From assembly GCA_937934135.1 (NCBI GenBank), contig CALHAW010000027.1, positions 1-64,000 of the forward strand: 64,000 nucleotides of DNA, read 5' to 3'. Shown here one piece after another: positions 9,896-17,479 of the stretch. The notes beneath the pieces are model-generated. The model made no database searches, was not told where the DNA came from, and saw nothing but the letters and a program-made list of their open reading frames with translations. Source of the DNA: an uncultured Alphaproteobacteria bacterium. GTDB taxonomy: Bacteria; Pseudomonadota; Alphaproteobacteria; Micavibrionales; Micavibrionaceae. The translations under genes were made by a program, and so were the position numbers. Position 1 is the stretch's first letter. Each line of letters opens with the position of its first letter.

Positions 9896-9918
9896 ATCAT
9901 GTATATGATATGTATCTT
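9896..9918. promoter_or_regulatory. Probable NsrR operator shared by globin and alternative oxidase genes
   Basis: Read on the minus strand the site is AAGATACATAT, one base, ATATACATGAT. It fits the NsrR 11-1-11 pattern well in the first arm and less well in the second. It lies between the divergent globin operon and the alternative oxidase gene (ATG at 9986). A weaker half-site (AAATATATCTT, about 10671-10681) precedes nsrR itself. Confidence 0.6.
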
Positions 9919-9985
9919 TTGTAATATTGTCAATCAAGAGAACGTCAAACTTAAGAATTATTGAAAGGGTCAGTCGGTTAATCGC

Positions 9986-10645
9986 ATGAGTGAGCATAAA
10001 TTAAAAAAAGTAACAAATATGGATGTCGCATTAGATGTTCATTATAAACCAACGACAGTGAGTGACCGGATAGCTTATAGCTTTGTTAAGGTATTACGGT
10101 TTTTTGCAGATACATTTTTTGCTAAACGTTATGGCCACAGAGCGATTGTGCTGGAAACGGTTGCGGCGGTTCCAGGCATGGTTGGGGGATTGTGGTTGCA
10201 TCTTCATGCCTTGCGAAAGATGCGTGATGATGAGGGGTGGATTCGTACTTTATTAGATGAAGCAGAAAATGAGCGCATGCATTTGATGACATTTGTTAAA
10301 ATTGCCAAGCCTAATATTATTGAGCGTTTAATTATTATGATTGTGCAGGCGCTTTTTTATAATGCGTATTTCTTCTTATATTTGTTTGCACCGCGGACCG
10401 CCCACCGTGTTGTTGGTTATTTTGAGGAAGAGGCGGTTTTAAGCTATACGCAATATTTAGAAGAAATTGATAAGGGAACGCATGAAAATGTACCGGCGCC
10501 GCAATTAGCGATTGAGTATTGGGGGTTGCCAGAGGATGCAAGATTGCGTGAAGTGGTGGAAGTAATTCGCGCCGATGAAGCAGAGCATCGTGATGTGAAT
10601 CATGGATTTGTTAAAATTATTGATGAAAAACGCTCTAAAAACTAA
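9986..10645 (+). CDS. aox: Alternative (cyanide-insensitive) ubiquinol oxidase
   Basis: 219 residues. All di-iron ligands of the AOX family are present: E57 (VLETVAAVPGM), E96 and H99 (ENERMH), E148 within FEEEA, and E198 and H201 (ADEAEHRDVNH). Hydrophobic stretches near 55-75 and 112-135 suit a monotopic inner-membrane protein. AOX transfers electrons from ubiquinol to oxygen without proton pumping and resists NO and cyanide. Length is typical for bacterial AOX. Its neighbours are NsrR (51 bases downstream) and the divergent globin, an arrangement that fits NO-induced respiration as known for Vibrio fischeri AOX. The start at 9986 is supported by the N-terminus; the Shine-Dalgarno is weak. 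Confidence 0.93.
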   Translation: MSEHKLKKVTNMDVALDVHYKPTTVSDRIAYSFVKVLRFFADTFFAKRYGHRAIVLETVAAVPGMVGGLWLHLHALRKMRDDEGWIRTLLDEAENERMHLMTFVKIAKPNIIERLIIMIVQALFYNAYFFLYLFAPRTAHRVVGYFEEEAVLSYTQYLEEIDKGTHENVPAPQLAIEYWGLPEDARLREVVEVIRADEAEHRDVNHGFVKIIDEKRSKN

Positions 10646-10696
10646 ATGATGTGCTAAAATTCAATAAATAAAATATATCTTTTATAAGGAATTTTT

Positions 10697-11143
10697 ATGC
10701 GATTGACGTCATATAGTGATTATTCATTACGTGTTTTATTATATTTAGCGTTGACGAATAATGAAGTCACAACAATTAAAGAAATAGCAGAAAGCTATGG
10801 TATTTCTAAAAATCATTTAATGAAGATTGTACATCATTTAGTGCAGGCAGGATATGTGGAATCAATACGCGGACGTGCCGGTGGTTTAAAATTGGCAGAT
10901 ATTCCTGAAAATATAAATATTGGTGATGTTGTGCGGGAGACAGAAGATGATTTTAAAATTGTCGAATGTTTTGATGCACAAACAAATACGTGCCGCATTT
11001 CAGAAACATGCAAATTAAGACATATATTAAATGAATCCCTGTTTGCATTCTTAAGCGTTTTGGACAAATACACGTTAAAAGATTTAATGTCGCAGAAAAA
11101 CGCCTTAAAAAAATCACTCAATATAGGTGATGAGTCGCAATAA
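10697..11143 (+). CDS. nsrR: Rrf2 family transcriptional regulator, NsrR type
   Basis: 148 residues with an N-terminal winged helix (MRLTSYSDYSLRVLLYLA, then YGISKNHLMKIVHHL and the G-RGRAGGL wing). Three cysteines at 91, 99 and 105 (C-x7-C-x5-C, as in CFDAQTNTC and ETC) fit the NsrR [Fe-S] cluster ligands rather than IscR spacing. NsrR represses NO-defence genes and is inactivated when NO nitrosylates the cluster. AAGGAA precedes the ATG. It follows the alternative oxidase gene and may share its transcript. The two nearby palindromes are the expected targets. Confidence 0.9.
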   Translation: MRLTSYSDYSLRVLLYLALTNNEVTTIKEIAESYGISKNHLMKIVHHLVQAGYVESIRGRAGGLKLADIPENINIGDVVRETEDDFKIVECFDAQTNTCRISETCKLRHILNESLFAFLSVLDKYTLKDLMSQKNALKKSLNIGDESQ

Positions 11144-11283
11144 TATCTTTGGTGCGGTGTGAGTCCGTGATTATTTTCTCCATCCTATGTAGATTTGTGA
11201 CTGTGCGGGAAGGGGCTGCGCCGCCGCTCTAATGTCTGGATTCCTAAGGGATTTGCCGATTGGGGTTTAGGGAAGAGGGTAAT

Positions 11284-11350
11284 CTATCTATTCATAGGTA
11301 AATAATTCTTGACTCATGCTTTGGGTGTGATACTATCTACTTATAGATAG
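11284..11350. promoter_or_regulatory. tetR promoter with two TetR-type operators
   Basis: Operator A, CTATCTATTCATAGGT, begins at 11284. Operator B, CTATCTACTTATAGATAG (11333-11350), is a perfect 7-4-7 palindrome. Between them, TTGACT at 11309-11314 and TACTAT at 11331-11336 form a plausible -35/-10 pair with 16-base spacing, the -10 overlapping operator B. The gene start is at 11371. The same motif recurs before the next gene (11996), so this looks like autoregulation. The rest of the 11144-11283 gap shows nothing I recognise. Confidence 0.72.
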
Positions 11351-11370
11351 AAATTGATTCGGATATAGCA

Positions 11371-11949
11371 ATGACATTAAGTACTCTAAATGAAACAGCC
11401 CATAAGATCCTCGACGTGGCAGAGAGCTTTACGCAGACCCAAGGGTTTAACGCGTTTAGCTATAAGGACATACAAGCGGAAGTGGGTGTGAAGACATCCA
11501 GTATCCATTATTACTTCCCGACCAAGCAGGATTTAGCCGCGGCAATGGCAGAGCGGTATATTGAAAGATTCTTAAAGGCGCTGGATGGCCTTGACCGTAA
11601 AAATATTACAGGTTTTGAGAAATTAAGCACCGTCGGTGGGATCTTTGTTGATGTCGCAGAGGCACAGAAATTGTGTCTTTGCGGGATGTTGACGTCTGAT
11701 ATTTTGTCACTTCCTGCGGATGGGTTAAGTGAGCTAAAGCGCTTTTATAAAGAGACAGAGCGATGGATGGCCAGGGCGATTGCGCAAGGTATAGAGGAGG
11801 GGGATTTTAAAGAATCACTGCCCGTAGAAGATACCGCCGCCTGTCTTTTGGCAACATTAGAGGGCGGTATATTGATTGCGCGCGCCCGTACGGATGGCGG
11901 TTATATGCAAACTGTATTGGATCAGGCATTGGCCGCATTGAAAAAATAA
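11371..11949 (+). CDS. TetR family transcriptional repressor
   Basis: 192 residues. The N-terminal helix-turn-helix is clear (GFNAFSYKDIQAEVGVK, then SSIHYYFPTKQDLAAAMAERY). The ligand-binding half contains the CLCGML motif (residues 109-114 region), seen in a TetR subgroup with cysteines placed near the effector pocket. That could permit direct sensing of electrophiles, which is inference. Operators flanking its own promoter and the promoter of the following SDR gene suggest it represses itself and the 12.1-15.8 kb cluster. Confidence 0.92.
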   Translation: MTLSTLNETAHKILDVAESFTQTQGFNAFSYKDIQAEVGVKTSSIHYYFPTKQDLAAAMAERYIERFLKALDGLDRKNITGFEKLSTVGGIFVDVAEAQKLCLCGMLTSDILSLPADGLSELKRFYKETERWMARAIAQGIEEGDFKESLPVEDTAACLLATLEGGILIARARTDGGYMQTVLDQALAALKK

Positions 11950-11995
11950 ATTTTTTTTGAAAAAAGCCCTTGCTTTTTATTTTAACTTAATTTAT

Positions 11996-12018
11996 CTATC
12001 TATTAATAGGTGTATAAT
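11996..12018 (+). promoter_or_regulatory. Promoter of the SDR-OsmC cluster with TetR operator
   Basis: CTATCTATTAATAGGTG starts at 11996 and is followed at once by a perfect -10 box TATAAT (12013-12018). The operator fills the spacer between the -10 and a poor -35, a classic place for repressor action. It is the third copy of the motif found before tetR. Confidence 0.72.
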
Positions 12019-12106
12019 AATTACTAAAAAATGTAGAACAAACTTGATTTAAAACCCGATGTCTCTTTAATGATGAAAAGGCATCACAACATAAAAGGAA
12101 AAGAAA

Positions 12107-12874
12107 ATGACTAAAACAACAAAAGCACTTATCGTCGGTGGCTCATCAGGTATGGGTCTGGAATCAGCAAAACGTTTATTGAAACAAGGGAATGCGGTGC
12201 TGCTTTTATCACGAAGCCAAGATTCTCTTGATACAACAAAGCAAGAATTAGAAAGTGAATTTGGTGGCGTTGTCGAAACGGCGGCTGTTGATCTTTATAA
12301 TGAAAAAGAAGTTGATGCGTTTGTGAAACGTGTTGCGGAAGATAAAGACCATATCAAATATTTAGTGAACGCAGCAGGGTTCTTTAAGCCTGTCAGCTTT
12401 CTTGAGCATTCAAAAAAGGATTATGATGCACAAATTGATATGAACCGTGCGTTTTTCTTTATTACTCAAGCCGTAGCAGAAAATATGAAAGCTAATGGTG
12501 GTGGTTCAATCATGAATATTGGATCTATGTGGGGACATCAAGCCGTGAAGGCAACACCATCTTCTGCATATTCTATGCAAAAAGCTGGATTGCACGCTTT
12601 CACACGCAACCTTGCGATGGAATTGGCAGAGTATAATATCCGTGCCAACGCGGTGGCCCCTGCGGTTGTTCTGTCTACGATTTATAAATCTTTTATTGAA
12701 GAAGATAAAATCGAAGAAACATTGGCTGGATTTAATGACTTCCATCCAATCGGACATATTGGTGCGCCAGAAGATATTGCCAACGCGATTGAATTTTTGC
12801 TGTCAGATAAAGCTGGTTGGATCACAGGAACTGTGGTTGATGTTGATGGCGGCGTGATGGCCGGTAGAAACTAA
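12107..12874 (+). CDS. Short-chain dehydrogenase/reductase
   Basis: 255 residues of the classical SDR type. The cofactor motif GGSSGMG lies near the N-terminus, NAAG at about residue 88, catalytic Ser in NIGSMW, and catalytic YSMQK. The C-terminus ends with the SDR hallmark [13 protein letters not shown]. It reduces or oxidises an unknown carbonyl or alcohol with NAD(P). Shine-Dalgarno AAAGGAAAAG precedes the ATG. It is the first gene after the TetR-regulated promoter and probably heads a stress-response transcript. Confidence 0.92.
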   Translation: MTKTTKALIVGGSSGMGLESAKRLLKQGNAVLLLSRSQDSLDTTKQELESEFGGVVETAAVDLYNEKEVDAFVKRVAEDKDHIKYLVNAAGFFKPVSFLEHSKKDYDAQIDMNRAFFFITQAVAENMKANGGGSIMNIGSMWGHQAVKATPSSAYSMQKAGLHAFTRNLAMELAEYNIRANAVAPAVVLSTIYKSFIEEDKIEETLAGFNDFHPIGHIGAPEDIANAIEFLLSDKAGWITGTVVDVDGGVMAGRN

Positions 12875-12893
12875 GGTTATCTCTCCCAACAAA

Positions 12894-12929
12894 GGCCTGC
12901 CGGCTTGTAACAAGTAAAGCCGGCAGGCC
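12894..12929 (+). terminator. Strong intercistronic hairpin (attenuator or terminator without T-run)
   Basis: GGCCTGCCGGCTT (12894-12906) pairs perfectly with AAGCCGGCAGGCC (12917-12929), giving a 13-bp GC-rich stem and a 10-base loop between the SDR and OsmC genes. No T-run follows, so it may stabilise the upstream mRNA or reduce read-through rather than fully terminate. Confidence 0.55.
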
Positions 12930-12967
12930 CAAATTAATAAAAACATAAGCAAAAAGGAATAAAGACA

Positions 12968-13405
12968 ATGCCCGCACAACACCCCGCGATGAACCAAGAT
13001 GATATTCAACCTGGTACAATTTATATTAGCCCAGATGATGCCAGCCCTATGGCGGTCAACATGAAAACAAATAAACATGATTTATTGGCGGATGAGCCCA
13101 AGAGCCTTGGTGGGAATGATATTGCCCCTGGTCCGTATGATTATCTTCATTCAGGTTTGGGAAGTTGTACCGCCATTACATTACGTTTCTTCGCCCGTAA
13201 AAACGGCATTAATTTGGAAGATTTTCATGTGACAGTTACGTCGCGCCGCGATGAAGAGAAGAATTTAATCATCGATAAAGAACTTATTTTCCATGATGAT
13301 TTAACCGAAGAAGAAATTGAAACACTGGTCACAATTTCTAAAAAATGCCCGATGCATCGTGATTTAATGCGTTCTATTGAAATTAATACAGCCGTGCAGC
13401 GTTAG
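12968..13405 (+). CDS. OsmC/Ohr family peroxiredoxin-like protein
   Basis: 145 residues. The two family cysteines are present in GLGSCTAITLR and KKCPMHRDL, the thiol pair that reduces organic hydroperoxides in OsmC/Ohr. The central alpha-helix after the first Cys and C-terminal beta-strand match the fold. AAAGGAATAAAG precedes the ATG. It lies in the TetR-controlled group, with a second OsmC paralogue 2.2 kb downstream. Confidence 0.9.
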   Translation: MPAQHPAMNQDDIQPGTIYISPDDASPMAVNMKTNKHDLLADEPKSLGGNDIAPGPYDYLHSGLGSCTAITLRFFARKNGINLEDFHVTVTSRRDEEKNLIIDKELIFHDDLTEEEIETLVTISKKCPMHRDLMRSIEINTAVQR

Positions 13406-13453
13406 ATCGTAAATTTTTTTATAAGATTACTTTAACCTAAGAAGGGGATTGAT

Positions 13454-14149
13454 ATGCCAAAAACACAAAATGCAAATAAAGAAATGCGCGTCAATAGTGA
13501 TTTTAATCAACGTATCGTTATTAAACCCGATGACTATCAATGGATTCCTTCACCCGTTGCAGGGATAGAGCGCATGATGTTTGACCGTATTGGTAATGAA
13601 TCTGCCCGTGCCACATCAATGGTGCGTTATAAACCCAATAGCCAGTTTTCAACCCATAGCCATCATGGTGGTGAAGAGATATTGGTGTTGGAAGGCGTAT
13701 TTAGTGATGAAAAGGGGGATTATCCCGCAGGCTCGTATATTCGCAACCCGATTGGTACATCACATGTTCCCAAGGTTGGAGCAGAAGGGGCGACCATCTT
13801 TGTAAAATTAAAACAATTTGCAGCGGCAGATACGGAACAAAAATCTATTGATACAACAGCGCAAAACTGGCTTCCTGGTGTGGTGAATGGGTTGACGGTT
13901 ATGCCGCTTCATGAATTTGAGGGGCAGCATACGGCGCTTGTTAAATGGGCTCCTAATACAGTCTTTAATCCCCATAAGCATTGGGGCGGTGAAGAAATTT
14001 TGGTTTTAGACGGCGTATTTTATGATGAACATGGTGCCTATCCAAAAGGATCATGGTTGCGTTCACCCCATTTAAGCCAGCATACACCCTATACTAAGGA
14101 TGAAGGGGCTACTATTTTTGTAAAAGTTGGGCATTTGCCAAATGAATAA
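13454..14149 (+). CDS. Bicupin of the ChrR anti-sigma C-terminal type
   Basis: 231 residues with two cupin domains. The first has THSHHGGEEILVLEG and YIRNPIGTSH, the second NPHKHWGGEEILVLDG and RSPHLSQHTP; both retain the H-x-H, E and H metal-ligand pattern. The sequence resembles the C-terminal cupin domain of ChrR anti-sigma factors, duplicated and without the zinc-binding anti-sigma domain. It is therefore likely a metal-dependent enzyme or sensor of organic peroxide or singlet-oxygen products. Strong Shine-Dalgarno AAGAAGGGG. Confidence 0.85.
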   Translation: MPKTQNANKEMRVNSDFNQRIVIKPDDYQWIPSPVAGIERMMFDRIGNESARATSMVRYKPNSQFSTHSHHGGEEILVLEGVFSDEKGDYPAGSYIRNPIGTSHVPKVGAEGATIFVKLKQFAAADTEQKSIDTTAQNWLPGVVNGLTVMPLHEFEGQHTALVKWAPNTVFNPHKHWGGEEILVLDGVFYDEHGAYPKGSWLRSPHLSQHTPYTKDEGATIFVKVGHLPNE

Positions 14150-14208
14150 AAAATCAATACTTATTTAAATTACTTAAAAAGATAACAGAAAGAAAAAGGG
14201 ACTAACCA

Positions 14209-15156
14209 ATGAAAACACTGACCGTACTTTTAACGGCATTTATTTTAACAATCGGCTTTGCTGCGCCGTCTTATGCCGAGAAAAATTTAAGCGCCGTGCG
14301 TTATGCAACAGAAAAAGTAGATGGGTTGGATATATTCTACCGTGAAGCGGGTGACCCGTCGAAACAGGCGGTTGTGCTGTTACATGGTTTTCCACACTCA
14401 TCGCATCAATATCGTGAACTTCTTGCGAATTTAGGGGATGAATTTTACCTGATTGCCCCTGATTATCCAGGCTTTGGGGATAGTACATTCCCAAGCGTGG
14501 ATGCGTATGATTATACTTTTGATAATCTGGCGGGGACGATTGATAAGTTTTTAATTCAAAAGAAAGTTAGCAATTATGTTTTGGCCATCCATGATTATGG
14601 TGCGCCTGTCGGGTTTCGTATTGCGACCAAACATCCGAAAAAAGTAAAAGGTTTTGTTGTGATGAATGGTAACGCCTATGAAGAAGGTCTGTCCCCCGAA
14701 GGATGGGCGCCTATCATGAAATATTGGGAGAATAAAGATAACCCAGAATTGGAAAAAACCATCGCGGCCAATGTGTTTAGTGATGGGGGATTGAAATGGC
14801 AATATACCCATGGAACCCGTAATCCAGAAGGTATTAACCCTGATAATTGGAATTTGGATATTGCAAAATTTGCCCGTGAAGGACAACACGAAATGCAGTT
14901 AGAATTGTTTTTTGATTACCAAAATAATGTCAAAAAATACCCTGAGTGGCAAAAATATCTACGTGATAACCAACCACCTATGCTTATCCTTTGGGGTAAA
15001 AATGATGCGTTTTTCCCTGTACCCGGTGCAGAAGGATATAAACGTGACGTGAAAAATATTGATTATAATATTTTAGATACAGGTCACTTTGTATTGGAAG
15101 AAGAGAGTGAGTTTATTATTCAAAAAATGCGTAATTTCTTAAAAAATAAAGTTTAA
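14209..15156 (+). CDS. Secreted alpha/beta hydrolase (epoxide hydrolase or haloalkane dehalogenase type)
   Basis: 315 residues with a signal peptide (residues 1-23, ending PSYA). Oxyanion region VVLLHGFPHSSHQY; the nucleophile elbow reads IHDYGAPVG, an Asp nucleophile like epoxide hydrolases and haloalkane dehalogenases rather than Ser. The acid region (ILWGKNDAFF) and catalytic His (DTGHFVLEE) follow. Expected in the periplasm, with an unknown substrate such as an epoxide or halogenated compound. Cotranscription with OsmC, SDR and bicupin genes suggests removal of reactive electrophiles. Confidence 0.88.
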   Translation: MKTLTVLLTAFILTIGFAAPSYAEKNLSAVRYATEKVDGLDIFYREAGDPSKQAVVLLHGFPHSSHQYRELLANLGDEFYLIAPDYPGFGDSTFPSVDAYDYTFDNLAGTIDKFLIQKKVSNYVLAIHDYGAPVGFRIATKHPKKVKGFVVMNGNAYEEGLSPEGWAPIMKYWENKDNPELEKTIAANVFSDGGLKWQYTHGTRNPEGINPDNWNLDIAKFAREGQHEMQLELFFDYQNNVKKYPEWQKYLRDNQPPMLILWGKNDAFFPVPGAEGYKRDVKNIDYNILDTGHFVLEEESEFIIQKMRNFLKNKV

Positions 15157-15194
15157 CCATAACCAAAAACCAAACCAAAAGAGAAAAGGAAAAA

Positions 15195-15773
15195 ATGATG
15201 ACACAAGCCCAAGAAACTAACCAACCAAACATGTTGAATGGCATTAATCTTGACGTTGTTGCAGAAACAATGGAGGCGGTAAGAAACGACCGTGATTTAG
15301 GGCTATCCCGCTTTAAAATCCATAATAAATGGAACGGGGGGACACGCGCCACGACGACCGTGGGTGATATGTACGCCGCAAAGCAGACTATTCCCCATAA
15401 AGCCCCCCATCAAATGCAATCGGATGAACCGGAAATGCTTTCTGGTACAGATATGGCTCCTAATCCTGTGGAGCAGTTATTGAGCGCCTTGGCTTCTTGT
15501 GTTGTGACCAGCATTATTGCCCATGCATCTGATAGAGGGATTGAAATCCGCTCGCTTGAAACGGAAATTGACGGTGATATTGATCTAAATGGTTTCCTTG
15601 GATTAGATGATACAGTGCCAAGAGGATATACAGATATCCGCATCACATTGCATATTGATAGTCCGCACCATGATTTAGAAGAAATTGCGGCTCTATCGCA
15701 TTATTCCCCCGTTTTTAACACAATTACAAACGGTGCAAAAGTTCATGTTATGGCAAAGAATAGCGGACAATAA
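15195..15773 (+). CDS. OsmC family protein, second paralogue
   Basis: 192 residues. The first family cysteine is kept (LASCVVTSIIAHA), but the second position reads SHYSPVFNTI, with Ser in place of Cys, so the usual disulfide chemistry of Ohr/OsmC may be lost or altered. Preceded by AGAAAAGGA. An extra N-terminal extension (residues 1-45) distinguishes it from the OsmC at 12968. A moderate inverted repeat (AAGCGGC 15817-15823 with GCCGCTT 15856-15862) lies downstream and may end the transcript. Confidence 0.85.
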   Translation: MMTQAQETNQPNMLNGINLDVVAETMEAVRNDRDLGLSRFKIHNKWNGGTRATTTVGDMYAAKQTIPHKAPHQMQSDEPEMLSGTDMAPNPVEQLLSALASCVVTSIIAHASDRGIEIRSLETEIDGDIDLNGFLGLDDTVPRGYTDIRITLHIDSPHHDLEEIAALSHYSPVFNTITNGAKVHVMAKNSGQ

Positions 15774-15897
15774 ATAAGCATTGCCTTACGACATAATATA
15801 ACAAAAAATACCTTGAAAGCGGCTTTTTGTTTTTCTACTTGTGGAAAAGCGGAAGGCCGCTTAATGTATGATGGCTTAGAATAACAGGAGAGACATC

Positions 15898-16722
15898 ATG
15901 AAAATCAATAAAATATTAGCGAGTGTTGCCGTTACTACCCTGACGCTTACGGTTTTAAATTTTGGATATGGCCATGCAGAAGAAGCGGCGCAAGACGCCG
16001 TAAAAGAAGCCGTTGTTGTTGCGACGGCAAAAACGCCGCCTGTTAATGATGGTTTACCGATGCCGGGTTTTAAGATGGAACGCGGAAATACAGCCCTTGT
16101 TATTACAGATCCGCAAAATGATTTTTTATCACCTGATGGTGTAACATGGGGTGTTGTGGGTGAAAATGTCACAGAAAACAACACGGTTGAGAATATTGAA
16201 AAATTGTTCAAGGCGGCTGATCAAGCGGGCATGAAGACATTTATCTCTCCTCATTACTACTTTCCGCATGATCATAAATGGAAATTTGAAGGCGCGTTAG
16301 AAGTGTTAATGCATAAAATTGGCATGTTTGATCGCAAGGGCGCTTTAAATGTTGAAGGTTTTGAAGGATCAGGGGCGGATTGGTTAGAGCGGTACAAGCC
16401 TTATATCAAAAATGGTAAAGCGGTTGTCACCAGCCCACATAAAGTTTATGGCCCAGAAACAAATGATTTAGTCCTTCAACTGCGTAAAGCGGGCATTAGC
16501 AAAATTATTTTGGGCGGCATGTCTGCTAATTTATGTACAGAATCCCATATGCGTGAGCTGGTTGAACAAGGATTTGAAGTGATGGTTGTAACCGATGCCA
16601 CAGCAGCCGCAAAAACAGAGCATTATGACGGTTACGCTGCGGCGCTTACCAATTTCCGCTTTATTGCGAGTAAAATTGATAATACTGATAATACGGTGCA
16701 AGCAATCTTGGCGACGAAGTAA
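15898..16722 (+). CDS. Periplasmic isochorismatase-family hydrolase
   Basis: 274 residues with a signal peptide (1-27, ending YGHAEE). The cysteine-hydrolase triad is visible: Asp in VITDPQNDFLS, Lys in TSPHKVYG, and Cys in GGMSANLCTESHMREL preceded by the cis-peptide region. The family covers isochorismatases, nicotinamidases and related amidases; export makes siderophore synthesis or nicotinamidase roles less likely. Strong Shine-Dalgarno (CAGGAGAG). It sits in the same block as the TetR-linked genes but behind a separate 124-base gap. Confidence 0.87.
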   Translation: MKINKILASVAVTTLTLTVLNFGYGHAEEAAQDAVKEAVVVATAKTPPVNDGLPMPGFKMERGNTALVITDPQNDFLSPDGVTWGVVGENVTENNTVENIEKLFKAADQAGMKTFISPHYYFPHDHKWKFEGALEVLMHKIGMFDRKGALNVEGFEGSGADWLERYKPYIKNGKAVVTSPHKVYGPETNDLVLQLRKAGISKIILGGMSANLCTESHMRELVEQGFEVMVVTDATAAAKTEHYDGYAAALTNFRFIASKIDNTDNTVQAILATK

Positions 16723-16905
16723 CGCCAAGCAGAGTGAAAATATTCAGAGAAGTAAAAAATGACACGGGTCATCATCACATGAAAAAAACTCCTGGATGTT
16801 GAGACGCTTGATAAAATAGTAAATAAGCAGTAGATATTAAAGTAATTACACTTAACTTAACTAAAAAAAACCAAATGAGAGAAAATTAAGAAGGGAACTT
16901 AAGAG

Positions 16906-17376
16906 ATGATAAAAAATATGATTGATAAAGGGCAAAGCATTGAGACATTGGGGACACTCCTCATACGTTTAGGGGTGGCACTTGTTTTAATATGGATTGG
17001 TGCGATGAAATTTACAGCCTATGAAGCGGGCGCGATTGAAGGATTGGTTGCCAGCTCTCCCTTTACAGGATGGATGTATTCTGTCTTTAGCCTACAGATG
17101 ACAGCAAATATTATCGGAAGTATTGAAATCTTCACAGGGATTTTGGTATTGTCTGGCTTGCGTTTCCCACTTTTGGGTGCATTTGGTGCATTCTTAGCGG
17201 CGGGAACTTTTGCCATGACATCAACATTCTTGCTTAGCGCACCAGGTTGGGAAGCGTCATTGGGCGGTTTTCCTGCTCTTTCCGTTGTACCGGGGCAATT
17301 CTTGCTTAAAGATTTGGTTCTCTTTGGCGCAGCAGTTTATTTGATGGGACATACTTTACAGCATTGTAAGAAATAA
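16906..17376 (+). CDS. YkgB/RclC-like (DUF417) membrane protein
   Basis: 156 residues, four predicted membrane spans. The N-terminal tract LGTLLIRLGVALVLIWIGAMKF and later SPFTGWMY match the DUF417 family that includes E. coli RclC, an inner-membrane protein of the reactive-chlorine response. Shine-Dalgarno GAAGGGAA precedes the ATG. Context with glutathione reductase directly downstream and OsmC genes upstream supports an oxidant-response role; the molecular function is unknown. The 183 bases upstream show no gene. Confidence 0.83.
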   Translation: MIKNMIDKGQSIETLGTLLIRLGVALVLIWIGAMKFTAYEAGAIEGLVASSPFTGWMYSVFSLQMTANIIGSIEIFTGILVLSGLRFPLLGAFGAFLAAGTFAMTSTFLLSAPGWEASLGGFPALSVVPGQFLLKDLVLFGAAVYLMGHTLQHCKK

Positions 17377-17397
17377 TAACTTTATATTTTAAAATTT

Positions 17398-17437
17398 AAA
17401 AAAGGGGAATGTAACACTGTTTACATTCCCCTTTTTT
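17398..17437 (+). terminator. Rho-independent terminator after the RclC-like gene
   Basis: AAAAAAGGGGAATGTAA (17398-17414) pairs with TTACATTCCCCTTTTTT (17421-17437), a 17-bp stem with a T-run built into the right arm. Symmetry would permit termination in both directions. It separates the RclC-like gene from gor. Confidence 0.88.
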
Positions 17438-17479
17438 CACTTTATTTAAGAATGATCAGATTAAAAAAGGAAAAAATAC

